Source of the DNA: Paracoccus sediminilitoris
Lineage (GTDB): Bacteria; Pseudomonadota; Alphaproteobacteria; Rhodobacterales; Rhodobacteraceae
NCBI RefSeq assembly: GCF_003259195.1
Contig: NZ_QJPK01000003.1
Coordinates: forward strand, 62,001 to 126,000
Direction of reading: 5' to 3'
DNA: 64,000 bases
Shown here: piece after piece, positions 1 through 7,438 of the stretch
Layout: every line of letters starts with the position of its first letter
Position numbering within the stretch: the first letter of the stretch is position 1
Translations under genes and position numbers: made by a program
Notes under the pieces: model-generated
Told to the model about the DNA's origin: nothing
The model's database searches: none
The model's input: the letters and a program-made list of their open reading frames with translations, nothing else

Positions 1-1
1 C

Positions 2-259
2 AGTGCGCTGATGAAGGCCTTGGCGCATGAAGGCCGCATGATGATCCTGTGCCATCTGTCCGAAGGCGAAAAGACCGTAAGCCAGCTGGAACAGCTGTTG
101 GGCCAGCGTCAGGCCGCCGTCAGCCAGCAGCTGGCGCGTTTGCGGGCGGAAAACCTGGTCGCCTCGCGCCGCGACGGCAAGGCGCGTCTTTACCGCGTAT
201 CCGATCCCCGTGCCGCCGAGGTCGTGGCGTTGCTCTATCGGCTGTTCTGCCCGGATTGA
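2..259 (+). CDS. ArsR-family repressor, SqrR/BigR (persulfide sensor) type, 5' partial
   Basis: This is the C-terminal part of a winged-helix DNA-binding repressor. The reading frame is open to the window edge, so the start lies upstream. Family features are visible: a KALAHEGR helix, then LCHLSEGE, then the recognition region [12 protein letters not shown] and a wing ending in LYRVSD. Two cysteines remain, at codons 50-52 (in LCHL) and 248-250 (in the terminal LFCPD), 66 residues apart. From memory, this is the spacing of Cys41 and Cys107 in Rhodobacter capsulatus SqrR, which form a tetrasulfide link on sulfide exposure and derepress sulfide:quinone reductase. I infer a sulfide or persulfide-responsive repressor. 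The genes it controls are probably upstream, since serS follows. Family membership is solid; the inducer is inferred. Confidence 0.85.
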   Translation, partial: SALMKALAHEGRMMILCHLSEGEKTVSQLEQLLGQRQAAVSQQLARLRAENLVASRRDGKARLYRVSDPRAAEVVALLYRLFCPD

Positions 260-351
260 TCGGCTTTGCGGTCCGGCCGCAAAGGCAGGCTTTTGTCGGC
301 ACGCGCCTTGCGCTAGTCAGGCAGCGATCAATTTCCGCGAAGGTGGCCGAC

Positions 352-1644
352 ATGCATGATATCCGTGCGATCCGAGAAAACCCCGAAGCGTTCGAAGCGG
401 CGCTGAACAAGCGCGGCCTCGAAGGGCTGACCTCGCAGATCCTGTCGCTGGACAGCGAACGCCGCGCGCGCATCAACGCCGCCGAGACCGCGCAGGCCGA
501 ACAGAACAAGGCCAGCAAGGAGGTCGGCGCCGCCAAGGCCCGCGGCGACGAGGATGAATTCCAGCGCCTGCGCGGCTTGGTGGCCGAAAAAAAGGCCGAC
601 ATCGCCCGGATGCAGGCCGAGGCCGATGATCTGGACGGCCAGCTGCGCGACCTGCTGCTGGGCATTCCGAACCTGCCCCTGGACAGCGTCCCGATCGGTC
701 GCGACGAGGACGACAATGTCGAACTTCGCCGCTGGGGCACGCCCCCCGCGCTGGATTTCAAGCCGGTCGAGCATTTCGAGATCGCGGGCGTCGTGCCGGG
801 CATGGATTTCAAGACCGGCGCGAAACTCTCGGGCAGCCGCTTCGTCGTGCTGAAGGGCGCCGTCGCCCGCCTGCATCGCGCGCTGGCGCAGTTCATGCTG
901 GACCTGCACGTGACCCAACACGGGCTGGAGGAAACCTGGACGCCCGTGCTGGTGCTGGAAGACATGATGACCGGCACCGGACAACTGCCGAAATTCGGCG
1001 AGGATAGCTACAAAACCCGTGAAGGATACTGGCTGATCCCCACCTCCGAGGTGACGCTGACCAACACGGTCAACGGCGACCTGGTGGATCAATCCGCCCT
1101 GCCCCGCCGCATGGTCGCCCACAGCCAGTGCTTCCGTTCCGAGGCGGGCAGCGCGGGCCGCGACACCACCGGCATGCTGCGTCAGCACCAGTTCGAGAAG
1201 GTCGAGATGGTCTCGATCACCGATGCCGAAACGGGGCTGGCCGAACACGACCGCATGACCCGCTGCGCCGAAGCCGTGCTGGAGGCGCTGGAGCTGCCCT
1301 ATCGCACCATTGTCCTGTGCACCGGCGACATGGGCGCGGGCGCACGCATCACCCATGATCTGGAGGTCTGGCTGCCCGGTCAGGACCGCTATCGCGAGAT
1401 CAGCAGCGTCAGCTATTGCGGGGATTATCAGGGCCGCCGCATGAACGCACGCTATCGCCCCGAAGGTGGCGGCAAGACCGAATTCGTCCATACGCTGAAC
1501 GGATCGGGCCTGGCCGTCGGCCGCGCGCTGATCGCGGTGTTGGAAAACGGTCAGCGGGCGGATGGATCGGTGGTCCTGCCCACCGCCCTGCACCCCTATC
1601 TGGCGGGCGCCACGACGCTGGATGTCGAAGGCCGGCTGGTCTGA
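352..1644 (+). CDS. serS: Seryl-tRNA synthetase
   Basis: This cytoplasmic class II aminoacyl-tRNA synthetase charges tRNA-Ser with serine. At 430 residues it has the usual length. It starts [11 protein letters not shown], the typical start of the N-terminal coiled-coil arm, which spans roughly residues 30-105 and is rich in Glu, Lys and Ala. Class II motif 2 is visible as [12 protein letters not shown] and motif 3 as [16 protein letters not shown]. The ATG at 352 is chosen because the conserved N-terminus begins there and AAGG lies a few bases before it; the longer open frame upstream overlaps the ArsR gene and has no family similarity. A perfect terminator hairpin follows 15 bases after the stop, so the gene seems to be the last of its transcript. 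Confidence 0.97.
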   Translation: MHDIRAIRENPEAFEAALNKRGLEGLTSQILSLDSERRARINAAETAQAEQNKASKEVGAAKARGDEDEFQRLRGLVAEKKADIARMQAEADDLDGQLRDLLLGIPNLPLDSVPIGRDEDDNVELRRWGTPPALDFKPVEHFEIAGVVPGMDFKTGAKLSGSRFVVLKGAVARLHRALAQFMLDLHVTQHGLEETWTPVLVLEDMMTGTGQLPKFGEDSYKTREGYWLIPTSEVTLTNTVNGDLVDQSALPRRMVAHSQCFRSEAGSAGRDTTGMLRQHQFEKVEMVSITDAETGLAEHDRMTRCAEAVLEALELPYRTIVLCTGDMGAGARITHDLEVWLPGQDRYREISSVSYCGDYQGRRMNARYRPEGGGKTEFVHTLNGSGLAVGRALIAVLENGQRADGSVVLPTALHPYLAGATTLDVEGRLV

Positions 1645-1658
1645 TCCAGCCCGAAAAT

Positions 1659-1696
1659 GCTGCCGCGCAGAATAACGCGCGGCAGCCCCCTCTTTG
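1659..1696 (+). terminator. Rho-independent terminator of serS
   Basis: A perfect 10-bp stem (1659-1668 pairs with 1677-1686, arms GCTGCCGCGC and GCGCGGCAGC) with an 8-base loop is followed by CCCCTCTTT. It lies 14 bases after the serS stop. Confidence 0.85.
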
Positions 1697-1731
1697 TCGC
1701 AACTGGTCATCGCTCGGCGGCGTTGACGAAT

Positions 1732-2496
1732 ATGCAACGCATTGGCCCCATCATACAGCTGACCTTCTCGATGATCCTCGTGGTCTCGGGATTGGCTTTC
1801 ACCGATAAGGCGGCGCCGCTGCCGCTGCTGGTGCTGGACAGCCCGCGGTCTTCCGGGCCGCTGCTGCCGCCGCCTCTGCAGATCGACCCCGATGTCGCGC
1901 TGATCATCCCGCAGATGTATCTGGACCCGGTCAACATCCTGATGTGGGGCCTGCTGATCGTCGTCTGGGCGGTGCTGCTCTTGGACGGGATCGGACAGAT
2001 CATCGACCCCTCTGACAACAGCCAAGCAAGGCTGCTCCATGGCCCGATCTGGCCGCTGATCAGCGCGGCGATGGCTGTGGCAGCCATCTGGCCTTGGGCT
2101 TTCGGCCATACGCCAGAACTGATGCTGATCGGGACCGGGACGACGACTGTGCTGGCCACTGCCGCCGCGCGCCGTTCGGCAGGCCGCGACCGGCCCGCCA
2201 TCAGCTTTTTCGCAGGCTGGACCACGGCGGTCTTTTCGGCCGCGCTGGCCGGGTTTGCGTCCGCGCGGTTCGGTCTGCCCGTGCAGGCGCTCTCGGCGCT
2301 GGCCATCCTGCCCGGAGCAGCCATCGGCATGGCGGCCCAGATGTGGATCGGGCCCAGCATCGGCTATTGCAGCGCGATGATCTGGGCCTTCTGCGCCTTT
2401 GCTATCACCACAATGGGCAGCGACCCCGTCGTGGCGTTGGCGGCGGTTCTGGGCATTTCCGCCATGGCCACCGTGCTGGTCCGCGCCGCCAGCTGA
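1732..2496 (+). CDS. Multi-pass membrane protein of unknown function
   Basis: I do not recognise the family. The product is about 254 residues with five or six hydrophobic segments: an N-terminal one near 8-24, then about 65-84, 105-123, 130-143, 160-178 and several closely spaced ones to the C-terminus. A proline-rich loop (GPLLPPPLQ) and a QIDPDV segment follow the first helix, which may be a signal anchor. An in-frame ATG exists at 1657, but it sits on the serS terminator hairpin, so the ATG at 1732 is preferred. The gene is alone between two terminators and converges on der. The base composition matches its neighbours. Confidence 0.7.
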   Translation: MQRIGPIIQLTFSMILVVSGLAFTDKAAPLPLLVLDSPRSSGPLLPPPLQIDPDVALIIPQMYLDPVNILMWGLLIVVWAVLLLDGIGQIIDPSDNSQARLLHGPIWPLISAAMAVAAIWPWAFGHTPELMLIGTGTTTVLATAAARRSAGRDRPAISFFAGWTTAVFSAALAGFASARFGLPVQALSALAILPGAAIGMAAQMWIGPSIGYCSAMIWAFCAFAITTMGSDPVVALAAVLGISAMATVLVRAAS

Positions 2497-2510
2497 TCCC
2501 GCATGAAAAA

Positions 2511-2529
2511 GGGGGGCGCGATGCCCCCC
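2511..2529 (-). terminator. Terminator of the yfgM-bamB-der operon
   Basis: A 7-bp G:C stem (GGGGGGC and GCCCCCC) with a 5-base loop is followed on the minus strand by a run of T. It lies just after the der stop and can also stop the convergent membrane-protein transcript. Confidence 0.8.
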
Positions 2530-2535
2530 GTTTAC

Positions 2536-4026
2536 TCAGCTGCCCTTGGGCTTTTGCCGGACCTTGTGCTTGGACAGGGCACCCGACTGGCTGGTCTTGG
2601 CCTTGGCGGCCTTGGCCTTGAAGGGGTTGTCGCCCCCCTGATCGCGGAAGAAGATCCGGATCGGCGTTCCCGGCATGTCGAAATCAGTCCGCAGCCCGTT
2701 CACCAGATAGCGCTGATAGCTGGTCGGGATCTTGTCGGTATGCGTCGCCTTGACGACAAAGGCGGGCGGACGCGTCTTGACCTGCGTCATGTAACGCAGA
2801 CGGATGCGGCGGCCACCCGGCGCGGGGGGCGGATGGCTCTCGATCATGGCGCCCAGCCACTGGTTCAGGCGCGCGGTGGATACGCGGCGGTTCCAGACCT
2901 CATGCGCCTTGACGACGGCATTGTGCAGCCGGTCCAGCCCCTTGCCGGTGCGGGCAGACACGGTCACAAGCGGCGCACCCTTCAGCTGCGGCAACAGCTT
3001 TTCGAAATTCTGACGCAGCTCGTTCAGCTTGTGCGGCTTGTCTTCTTCCAGGTCCCATTTGTTCGCGGCGACGACGACGGCGCGGCCCTCGGTCTCGGCG
3101 AAATCGGCGATGCGCAGGTCCTGCTGTTCGAAGGGGATGTCCACATCCAGCAGCACGACGACCACTTCGGCAAAGCGCACGGCGCGGAGGCCGTCGGCGA
3201 CCGACAGCTTTTCGACCTTGTCCGTCACCTTGGCGCGCTTGCGCATGCCGGCGGTGTCGAAGATCCGCATGGGCGTGCCCATGAAATTCGTGGTGACGCT
3301 GATGGAGTCGCGGGTGATCCCGGCTTCGGGGCCGGTCAGCAAGCGGTCTTCGCCGATGATCTTGTTGATCAACGTGGACTTGCCCGCGTTCGGTCGCCCG
3401 ATGACCGCCATTTGCAGGGGGCGGCTCTCGGACGGGCGCCATTCATCCTCGCCCTCGCCGGATTCGGCATCCTCTTCGGACAGCTCGATATCGACGGTGG
3501 CCTCGATGGGGGCCGGGCGGGCGGCCTCGATCTGATCGGCCAAGGGCATCAGGACCCCATAAAGATCGTCCATCCCCTCGCCATGCTCGGCCGAGATGCG
3601 CAGCGGTTCGCCCAGGCCCAACGCATAGGCCTCCATCGCACCGGCCTCGCCCGCCTTGCCCTCGGACTTGTTGGCGGCGACGATGACGTGCTTGGCCCGA
3701 CGGCGCAGGATCTCGGCGAAATATTCGTCCGCGGCGGTGACGCCGATGCGGGCATCGACGACGAACAGACAGATGTCGGCCTCGTCCACGGCGCGTTCGG
3801 TCAGGCGGCGCATGCGCCCTTCCAGGCTGTCATCCTCGGCCATTTCCAGACCGGCACTGTCGATGACGATAAAGCGCAGGTCGCCCAGACGCCCCGCGCC
3901 TTCGCGCAGGTCGCGGGTCACGCCCGGCTGGTCGTCAACCAGCGCCAGCTTCTTGCCGACAAGACGGTTGAACAGAGTGGATTTGCCCACATTGGGCCTG
4001 CCGACGATGGCGAGTGTGAATGTCAT
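2536..4026 (-). CDS. der: Ribosome-assembly GTPase Der (EngA)
   Basis: Der is a double GTPase needed for maturation of the 50S ribosomal subunit. The 496-residue product has two G domains. The first has a P-loop GRPNVGKST at residues 9-17, and the second repeats it as GRPNAGKST with DTAG and NKWD. A C-terminal KH-like domain and a basic tail ([11 protein letters not shown]) follow. The first G3 motif reads DSAG rather than DTAG. An acidic linker rich in Glu and Asp separates the two G domains. The start overlaps the stop of bamB by ATGA, so translation is probably coupled. The order yfgM-bamB-der is the same as in Escherichia coli, which supports all three assignments. Confidence 0.97.
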   Translation of the reverse strand: MTFTLAIVGRPNVGKSTLFNRLVGKKLALVDDQPGVTRDLREGAGRLGDLRFIVIDSAGLEMAEDDSLEGRMRRLTERAVDEADICLFVVDARIGVTAADEYFAEILRRRAKHVIVAANKSEGKAGEAGAMEAYALGLGEPLRISAEHGEGMDDLYGVLMPLADQIEAARPAPIEATVDIELSEEDAESGEGEDEWRPSESRPLQMAVIGRPNAGKSTLINKIIGEDRLLTGPEAGITRDSISVTTNFMGTPMRIFDTAGMRKRAKVTDKVEKLSVADGLRAVRFAEVVVVLLDVDIPFEQQDLRIADFAETEGRAVVVAANKWDLEEDKPHKLNELRQNFEKLLPQLKGAPLVTVSARTGKGLDRLHNAVVKAHEVWNRRVSTARLNQWLGAMIESHPPPAPGGRRIRLRYMTQVKTRPPAFVVKATHTDKIPTSYQRYLVNGLRTDFDMPGTPIRIFFRDQGGDNPFKAKAAKAKTSQSGALSKHKVRQKPKGS

Positions 4027-5348
4027 TTCAACGCATGCAACTGGCCGTTGCGTGCAACGACGTAAAGGGTTTGACCGGCAACGACGGGGGCGGAGGCGGC
4101 GCCTCCGGGGATCTCTCCCTGACCGACCAGCGCACCGGAGGCGGGATCGAAGGCACGCAACATGCCATCACTGGAGGCGACATACAACCGCCCACCTGCA
4201 AGGACCGGCCCGTAATGTGCGTGGATGCCGTCCTGCTTCCTGACACGCTCGGTGGTAAAATAGGGCATCGCCTGGCGCCAGATGACGCCGCCTGTCGCGG
4301 CATCAAGGCGCACCAGCTCGGCCTGGTCGTTCACGGAATACACCGATCCGCCCGCCACGACAACGGGGCTGTTGGCCCCTTCGCGCGCCGACCAGATCTG
4401 CTGACCGGTGGCCATTTCAGTCGCCTCGATCCGCCCGGACGACGTTCCGGCATAGACCAGCCCGCCCGAGATCACCGGATCACCGGTCACGTCGCGGATA
4501 ACCGCAATGGCGCGCCCAATGCGGGTGCCCGCGATCTGGGCGGCCCAGTTGGTCAGCCCGGTCTGGCGGTCCACCGCCAGCATCTGCCCCGAGGAGAAGG
4601 GAAAGACGACCGTGTTGCCCTGAACGGCGGGCACCGACACACCCATCACGCCCGAACCCGAAGGCGTCCCCGAAGTCTGCCACATGACCTTGCCGTCGCT
4701 GGCGCGCACGGCCCAGCCCACGGAATTGCGCGCCGCGACATAGACCATGCCGTCCTGCACCGCCGGTCCGCCGCTGATGGGGGCATCGACACGCTGGCGC
4801 CACTGAACGGCGCCGGTCGCCGCATCCAGCGCGACCAGTTCGCCAAAACCGGTAGTGACGAAGATCCGCCCGCCCTCATAGGCAAGCCCGCCCCCCGAGG
4901 CGCTGTCGGGGTTTTCCAGCGCCGGGGTCACGTCCGTCGACCAAGCACGCCCGCCGTTCAGCGCGGTCGCCGTCACGCGGGCGCGGCTGTCCAGCGTGAA
5001 GACGCGGCCAGCGGCCACGACCGGATCGGCGGTGATGCGGTGACGGCGGTTGTCGCCCTGCCCGATCGGGGCCGACCAGATGCGGGTCGTGCCCGCGCCC
5101 AGCTGCACATGACCGGGCGCATGGGCGGCATTGCCACCCCGATGGGTCCATTCGGCATTGGTGACCGGCGCCGCCAGCGACAGAGCGGTGCTGGAAACGC
5201 CAGGCGCGCCTTCGACCGCGGGGCCATCGGGCGAGATGACGGCCAGCGGGTCCAGCCGCTGTCCGGGCAGGACCTCGTCGCGGTCGCCACAAGCGGCAAG
5301 TCCAAGTCCAGCGGCAATCGCCAAGGTCAGTCGCAGCGTGGCGGTCAT
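4023..5348 (-). CDS. bamB: Outer-membrane assembly lipoprotein BamB-like (PQQ beta-propeller)
   Basis: The product is a lipoprotein of 441 residues made of repeated propeller blades. The repeats carry the pattern [19 protein letters not shown] and [11 protein letters not shown], as in the eight-bladed BamB propeller that binds BamA in the outer-membrane protein insertion machine. The start at 5348 ([14 protein letters not shown]) gives a signal peptide with lipobox LAAC, Cys20 being the lipidation site; a longer frame to 5414 adds nothing recognisable. The position between yfgM and der is the conserved bamB position. A PQQ-dependent enzyme is unlikely because the protein is short and is a lipoprotein. 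Confidence 0.9.
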   Translation of the reverse strand: MTATLRLTLAIAAGLGLAACGDRDEVLPGQRLDPLAVISPDGPAVEGAPGVSSTALSLAAPVTNAEWTHRGGNAAHAPGHVQLGAGTTRIWSAPIGQGDNRRHRITADPVVAAGRVFTLDSRARVTATALNGGRAWSTDVTPALENPDSASGGGLAYEGGRIFVTTGFGELVALDAATGAVQWRQRVDAPISGGPAVQDGMVYVAARNSVGWAVRASDGKVMWQTSGTPSGSGVMGVSVPAVQGNTVVFPFSSGQMLAVDRQTGLTNWAAQIAGTRIGRAIAVIRDVTGDPVISGGLVYAGTSSGRIEATEMATGQQIWSAREGANSPVVVAGGSVYSVNDQAELVRLDAATGGVIWRQAMPYFTTERVRKQDGIHAHYGPVLAGGRLYVASSDGMLRAFDPASGALVGQGEIPGGAASAPVVAGQTLYVVARNGQLHALK

Positions 5349-5388
5349 CCTCGCCCCTCCCCTCGTCCAGTCATCCTGCCGTGCCCGG

Positions 5389-6060
5389 TCAATTCGGGGC
5401 GGCCATCGCATCATTCGGTTCGGGCTCGACGCCCAAGGCGATCATCATCTCGGACAGACGGCGACGCAAGCTTTCGCTGAGGCCGTCCTTCTGCTGGATC
5501 TGGCGGATCAGGGTGATCGCATCCTCGGACCGACCGGCGCCGATCAGGGCCACGGCCTTCTGCTCCAGCGCCAGCAGCTCGAAGGGCGCGCCGGCACGCG
5601 ACAGGCGCGTCAGCATGGCGTCGCGTTCGGACGGGTCCATGTCCTGGCCTTCCAGCATCACCAGCTTCAACTGGGCCAGATCGCGCAGCGTGGTGCCGAC
5701 CTCTTCGTCACCGGCCACGTCACGCAGTGCGTCGGCGGCCTTGGCGCTGTCATCGGCCTGCAGATAGGCATTCGCAGCCAGCAGATCGGCCAAACCCTTG
5801 CGTCCCGGCGAACCCGCCGGATCGACTGCCTGAATGGCTTCAGGGTCCTGATCATCGACGGCGGCCAGAACGGCATCGCCCCAGCTTTGCGCCGCAGCGC
5901 GGTCGCGCGACTGGCTGTATTCCCGCCAGGCGGCCCCCCCCACGATCAGCAGGATCGCAAGGATGCCGATCCAGCCGTAACGCCGAAAGGCACCATAAAG
6001 CTTGTCCCGGCGCAGTTCGTCGGTGACCTCGTCGATGAAGCTGTCGTTCTGGTTGGCCAT
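5389..6060 (-). CDS. yfgM: YfgM-like membrane-anchored TPR protein
   Basis: This 223-residue protein has one N-terminal transmembrane helix (about residues 28-46, IGILAILLIVGG) and a C-terminal helical-repeat domain on the periplasmic side. In E. coli the counterpart YfgM belongs to a SecYEG-associated chaperone network. The ATG at 6060 is preferred over an in-frame GTG at 6072 because GAAGGCGG sits just before it. A basic, charged N-terminus (DELRRDKLYGAFRRYGW) precedes the helix, fitting an N-in orientation. The gene is first in the operon with bamB and der; the gap to bamB is 40 bases. Confidence 0.85.
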   Translation of the reverse strand: MANQNDSFIDEVTDELRRDKLYGAFRRYGWIGILAILLIVGGAAWREYSQSRDRAAAQSWGDAVLAAVDDQDPEAIQAVDPAGSPGRKGLADLLAANAYLQADDSAKAADALRDVAGDEEVGTTLRDLAQLKLVMLEGQDMDPSERDAMLTRLSRAGAPFELLALEQKAVALIGAGRSEDAITLIRQIQQKDGLSESLRRRLSEMMIALGVEPEPNDAMAAPN

Positions 6061-6171
6061 GCCCGCCTTCACCCGATTTGTTCTGTCGTTGCAACGGTCT
6101 TATACCGCGACACGGGGAAAAGCCAATGCCGCCGCGCGGCCCGCTCCATCACGCCTGCGCGTCCCATGCAA

Positions 6172-6201
6172 AAGGGCCCGCCAATGACATGGCGGGCCCT
6201 T
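6172..6201 (-). terminator. Terminator of sodB
   Basis: A perfect 11-bp stem (AAGGGCCCGCC with GGCGGGCCCTT) and an 8-base loop lie 21 bases after the sodB stop, with T residues following on the minus strand. Confidence 0.85.
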
Positions 6202-6221
6202 GTATCACGTGGTGCCGGGGA

Positions 6222-6821
6222 TCAGAGGCGCGAGGCCACGTTGTCCCAGTTCACCAGGTTGTTCAGGAAGTTTTCCAGATATTTCGGACGCGCATTGCGG
6301 AAATCGATGTAATAGGAATGCTCCCACACGTCGCAGCCCAGCAGGGCGGTCTGGCCGAAGCACAGCGGGTTCACGCCGTTTTCGGTCTTGGTGATCTCCA
6401 GCTTGCCATCGGCATTCTTGACCAGCCAAGCCCACCCCGAACCGAACTGCGCGCCACCAGCTTCCGCAAATTTCTTCTTGAACTCCTCGACCGAACCGAA
6501 GCTGTCCTTGATCGCGGTTTCCAGTTTGGCGGGCATCGGGCCGGGGTTCGGGCCCATCATTTCCCAGAACTGGCTGTGGTTCCAGTGCTGGCTGGCATTG
6601 TTGAAGATGCCGTTCTGGGCGACGGCGTCCTTCTGATAGGTGCCCTTGACGATGTCTTCCAGCGACTTGCCTTCCCACTCGGTCCCGGCGACCAGCTCGT
6701 TCAGCTTGGTGACATAGGCGTTGTGGTGCTTGTCGTGGTGGTATTCCAGCGTCTCCTTGGACATGCCAGCGGATTCCAGGGCGTCGTGGGCATAGGGAAG
6801 ATCAGGAAGGGTAAAAGCCAT
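6222..6821 (-). CDS. sodB: Superoxide dismutase, Fe-type (Fe/Mn family)
   Basis: This 199-residue enzyme converts superoxide to peroxide and oxygen, presumably in the cytoplasm since there is no signal peptide. The four metal ligands are visible: His28 (EYHHDKHH), His82 (HWNHSQFW), Asp164 and His168 (DVWEHSYY). A glutamine at residue 78 in the FNNASQHWNH segment is where iron enzymes carry their active-site Gln; manganese enzymes carry it in the C-terminal domain. Cambialistic use of Mn cannot be excluded. AAAGGA lies before the start. It sits 98 bases after soxG on the same strand, and sarcosine oxidase makes H2O2, but a terminator or promoter between them is not evident. Confidence 0.96.
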   Translation of the reverse strand: MAFTLPDLPYAHDALESAGMSKETLEYHHDKHHNAYVTKLNELVAGTEWEGKSLEDIVKGTYQKDAVAQNGIFNNASQHWNHSQFWEMMGPNPGPMPAKLETAIKDSFGSVEEFKKKFAEAGGAQFGSGWAWLVKNADGKLEITKTENGVNPLCFGQTALLGCDVWEHSYYIDFRNARPKYLENFLNNLVNWDNVASRL

Positions 6822-6919
6822 TTCGCTGTCCTTTCAAAAGGTTTCAGTCTGCGATCGCGGCGCACGGTCGCGCATTCGCAGGGTCAACGCAAGGGCGCTT
6901 TGCCAGTTCCGACGCCTGT

Positions 6920-7438
6920 TCAGCGGGGTGCCAGTTGGCTGCCGGGAAGGGCAGCGTTCTGCAGGATCAGCCCCAGATAATCGGCGGTCGATCGAAAGCC
7001 GATGACGCGGAATCCGTCGCCTTGGCGCCAGATGGCGGCGGCGGTCTGGGCGGCGCGGGTGCGACGCAGATGTCCCTCGGGCATGGCCGCCGCATCGACG
7101 GGGGCCAGCTTGGCGATGACATCGGCGGCATGGGGGCCCGACACGTCGAAGACCACGCGGGCATTCGACATGTCGACGACCAGCGCATGTTCGCCGGTCA
7201 GCGCCTGTTCCAGCGCCTGTCGCGCCTCAGCGACCTCTGCGGCGGGCAGGATCAGCAGCAGCTCGTCGGGGGACATCCATCCCAGGGCGCGGCTGCCGTC
7301 GCCGGTGATGCCGGTGACGTCTGGGATCGCCAGGCCCGCGGCCTCGGCGATGGCATCGCCCGCGCGGTCCAGGTCGGCCCGGATGGTGATCATGCCAAGC
7401 CCGGTCTGGCGGGTGACGGTGGCCATGGGATCAGCCAT
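6920..7438 (-). CDS. soxG: Sarcosine oxidase gamma subunit
   Basis: This is the last gene of the heterotetrameric sarcosine oxidase operon. The 172-residue product resembles a GcvT-like fold fragment, with GWMSPDELLLILP and VDMSNARVVFDVSGPHA as typical gamma-subunit segments. The tetramer oxidises sarcosine to glycine and H2O2 and passes the methyl carbon to tetrahydrofolate. The start overlaps the end of soxA by 8 bases, and a GGAGG element in the soxA tail precedes it, so the two are coupled. Confidence 0.92.
   Translation of the reverse strand: MADPMATVTRQTGLGMITIRADLDRAGDAIAEAAGLAIPDVTGITGDGSRALGWMSPDELLLILPAAEVAEARQALEQALTGEHALVVDMSNARVVFDVSGPHAADVIAKLAPVDAAAMPEGHLRRTRAAQTAAAIWRQGDGFRVIGFRSTADYLGLILQNAALPGSQLAPR

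Noticed and set aside
49-351. N-terminal extension of serS into the ArsR gene
   Set aside because: Residues before [10 protein letters not shown] are basic, low in similarity and overlap another gene in a different frame.
2503-4065. 520-codon open frame antisense to der
   Set aside because: Der has both GTPase motif sets in the other strand; the antisense protein has no recognisable features.
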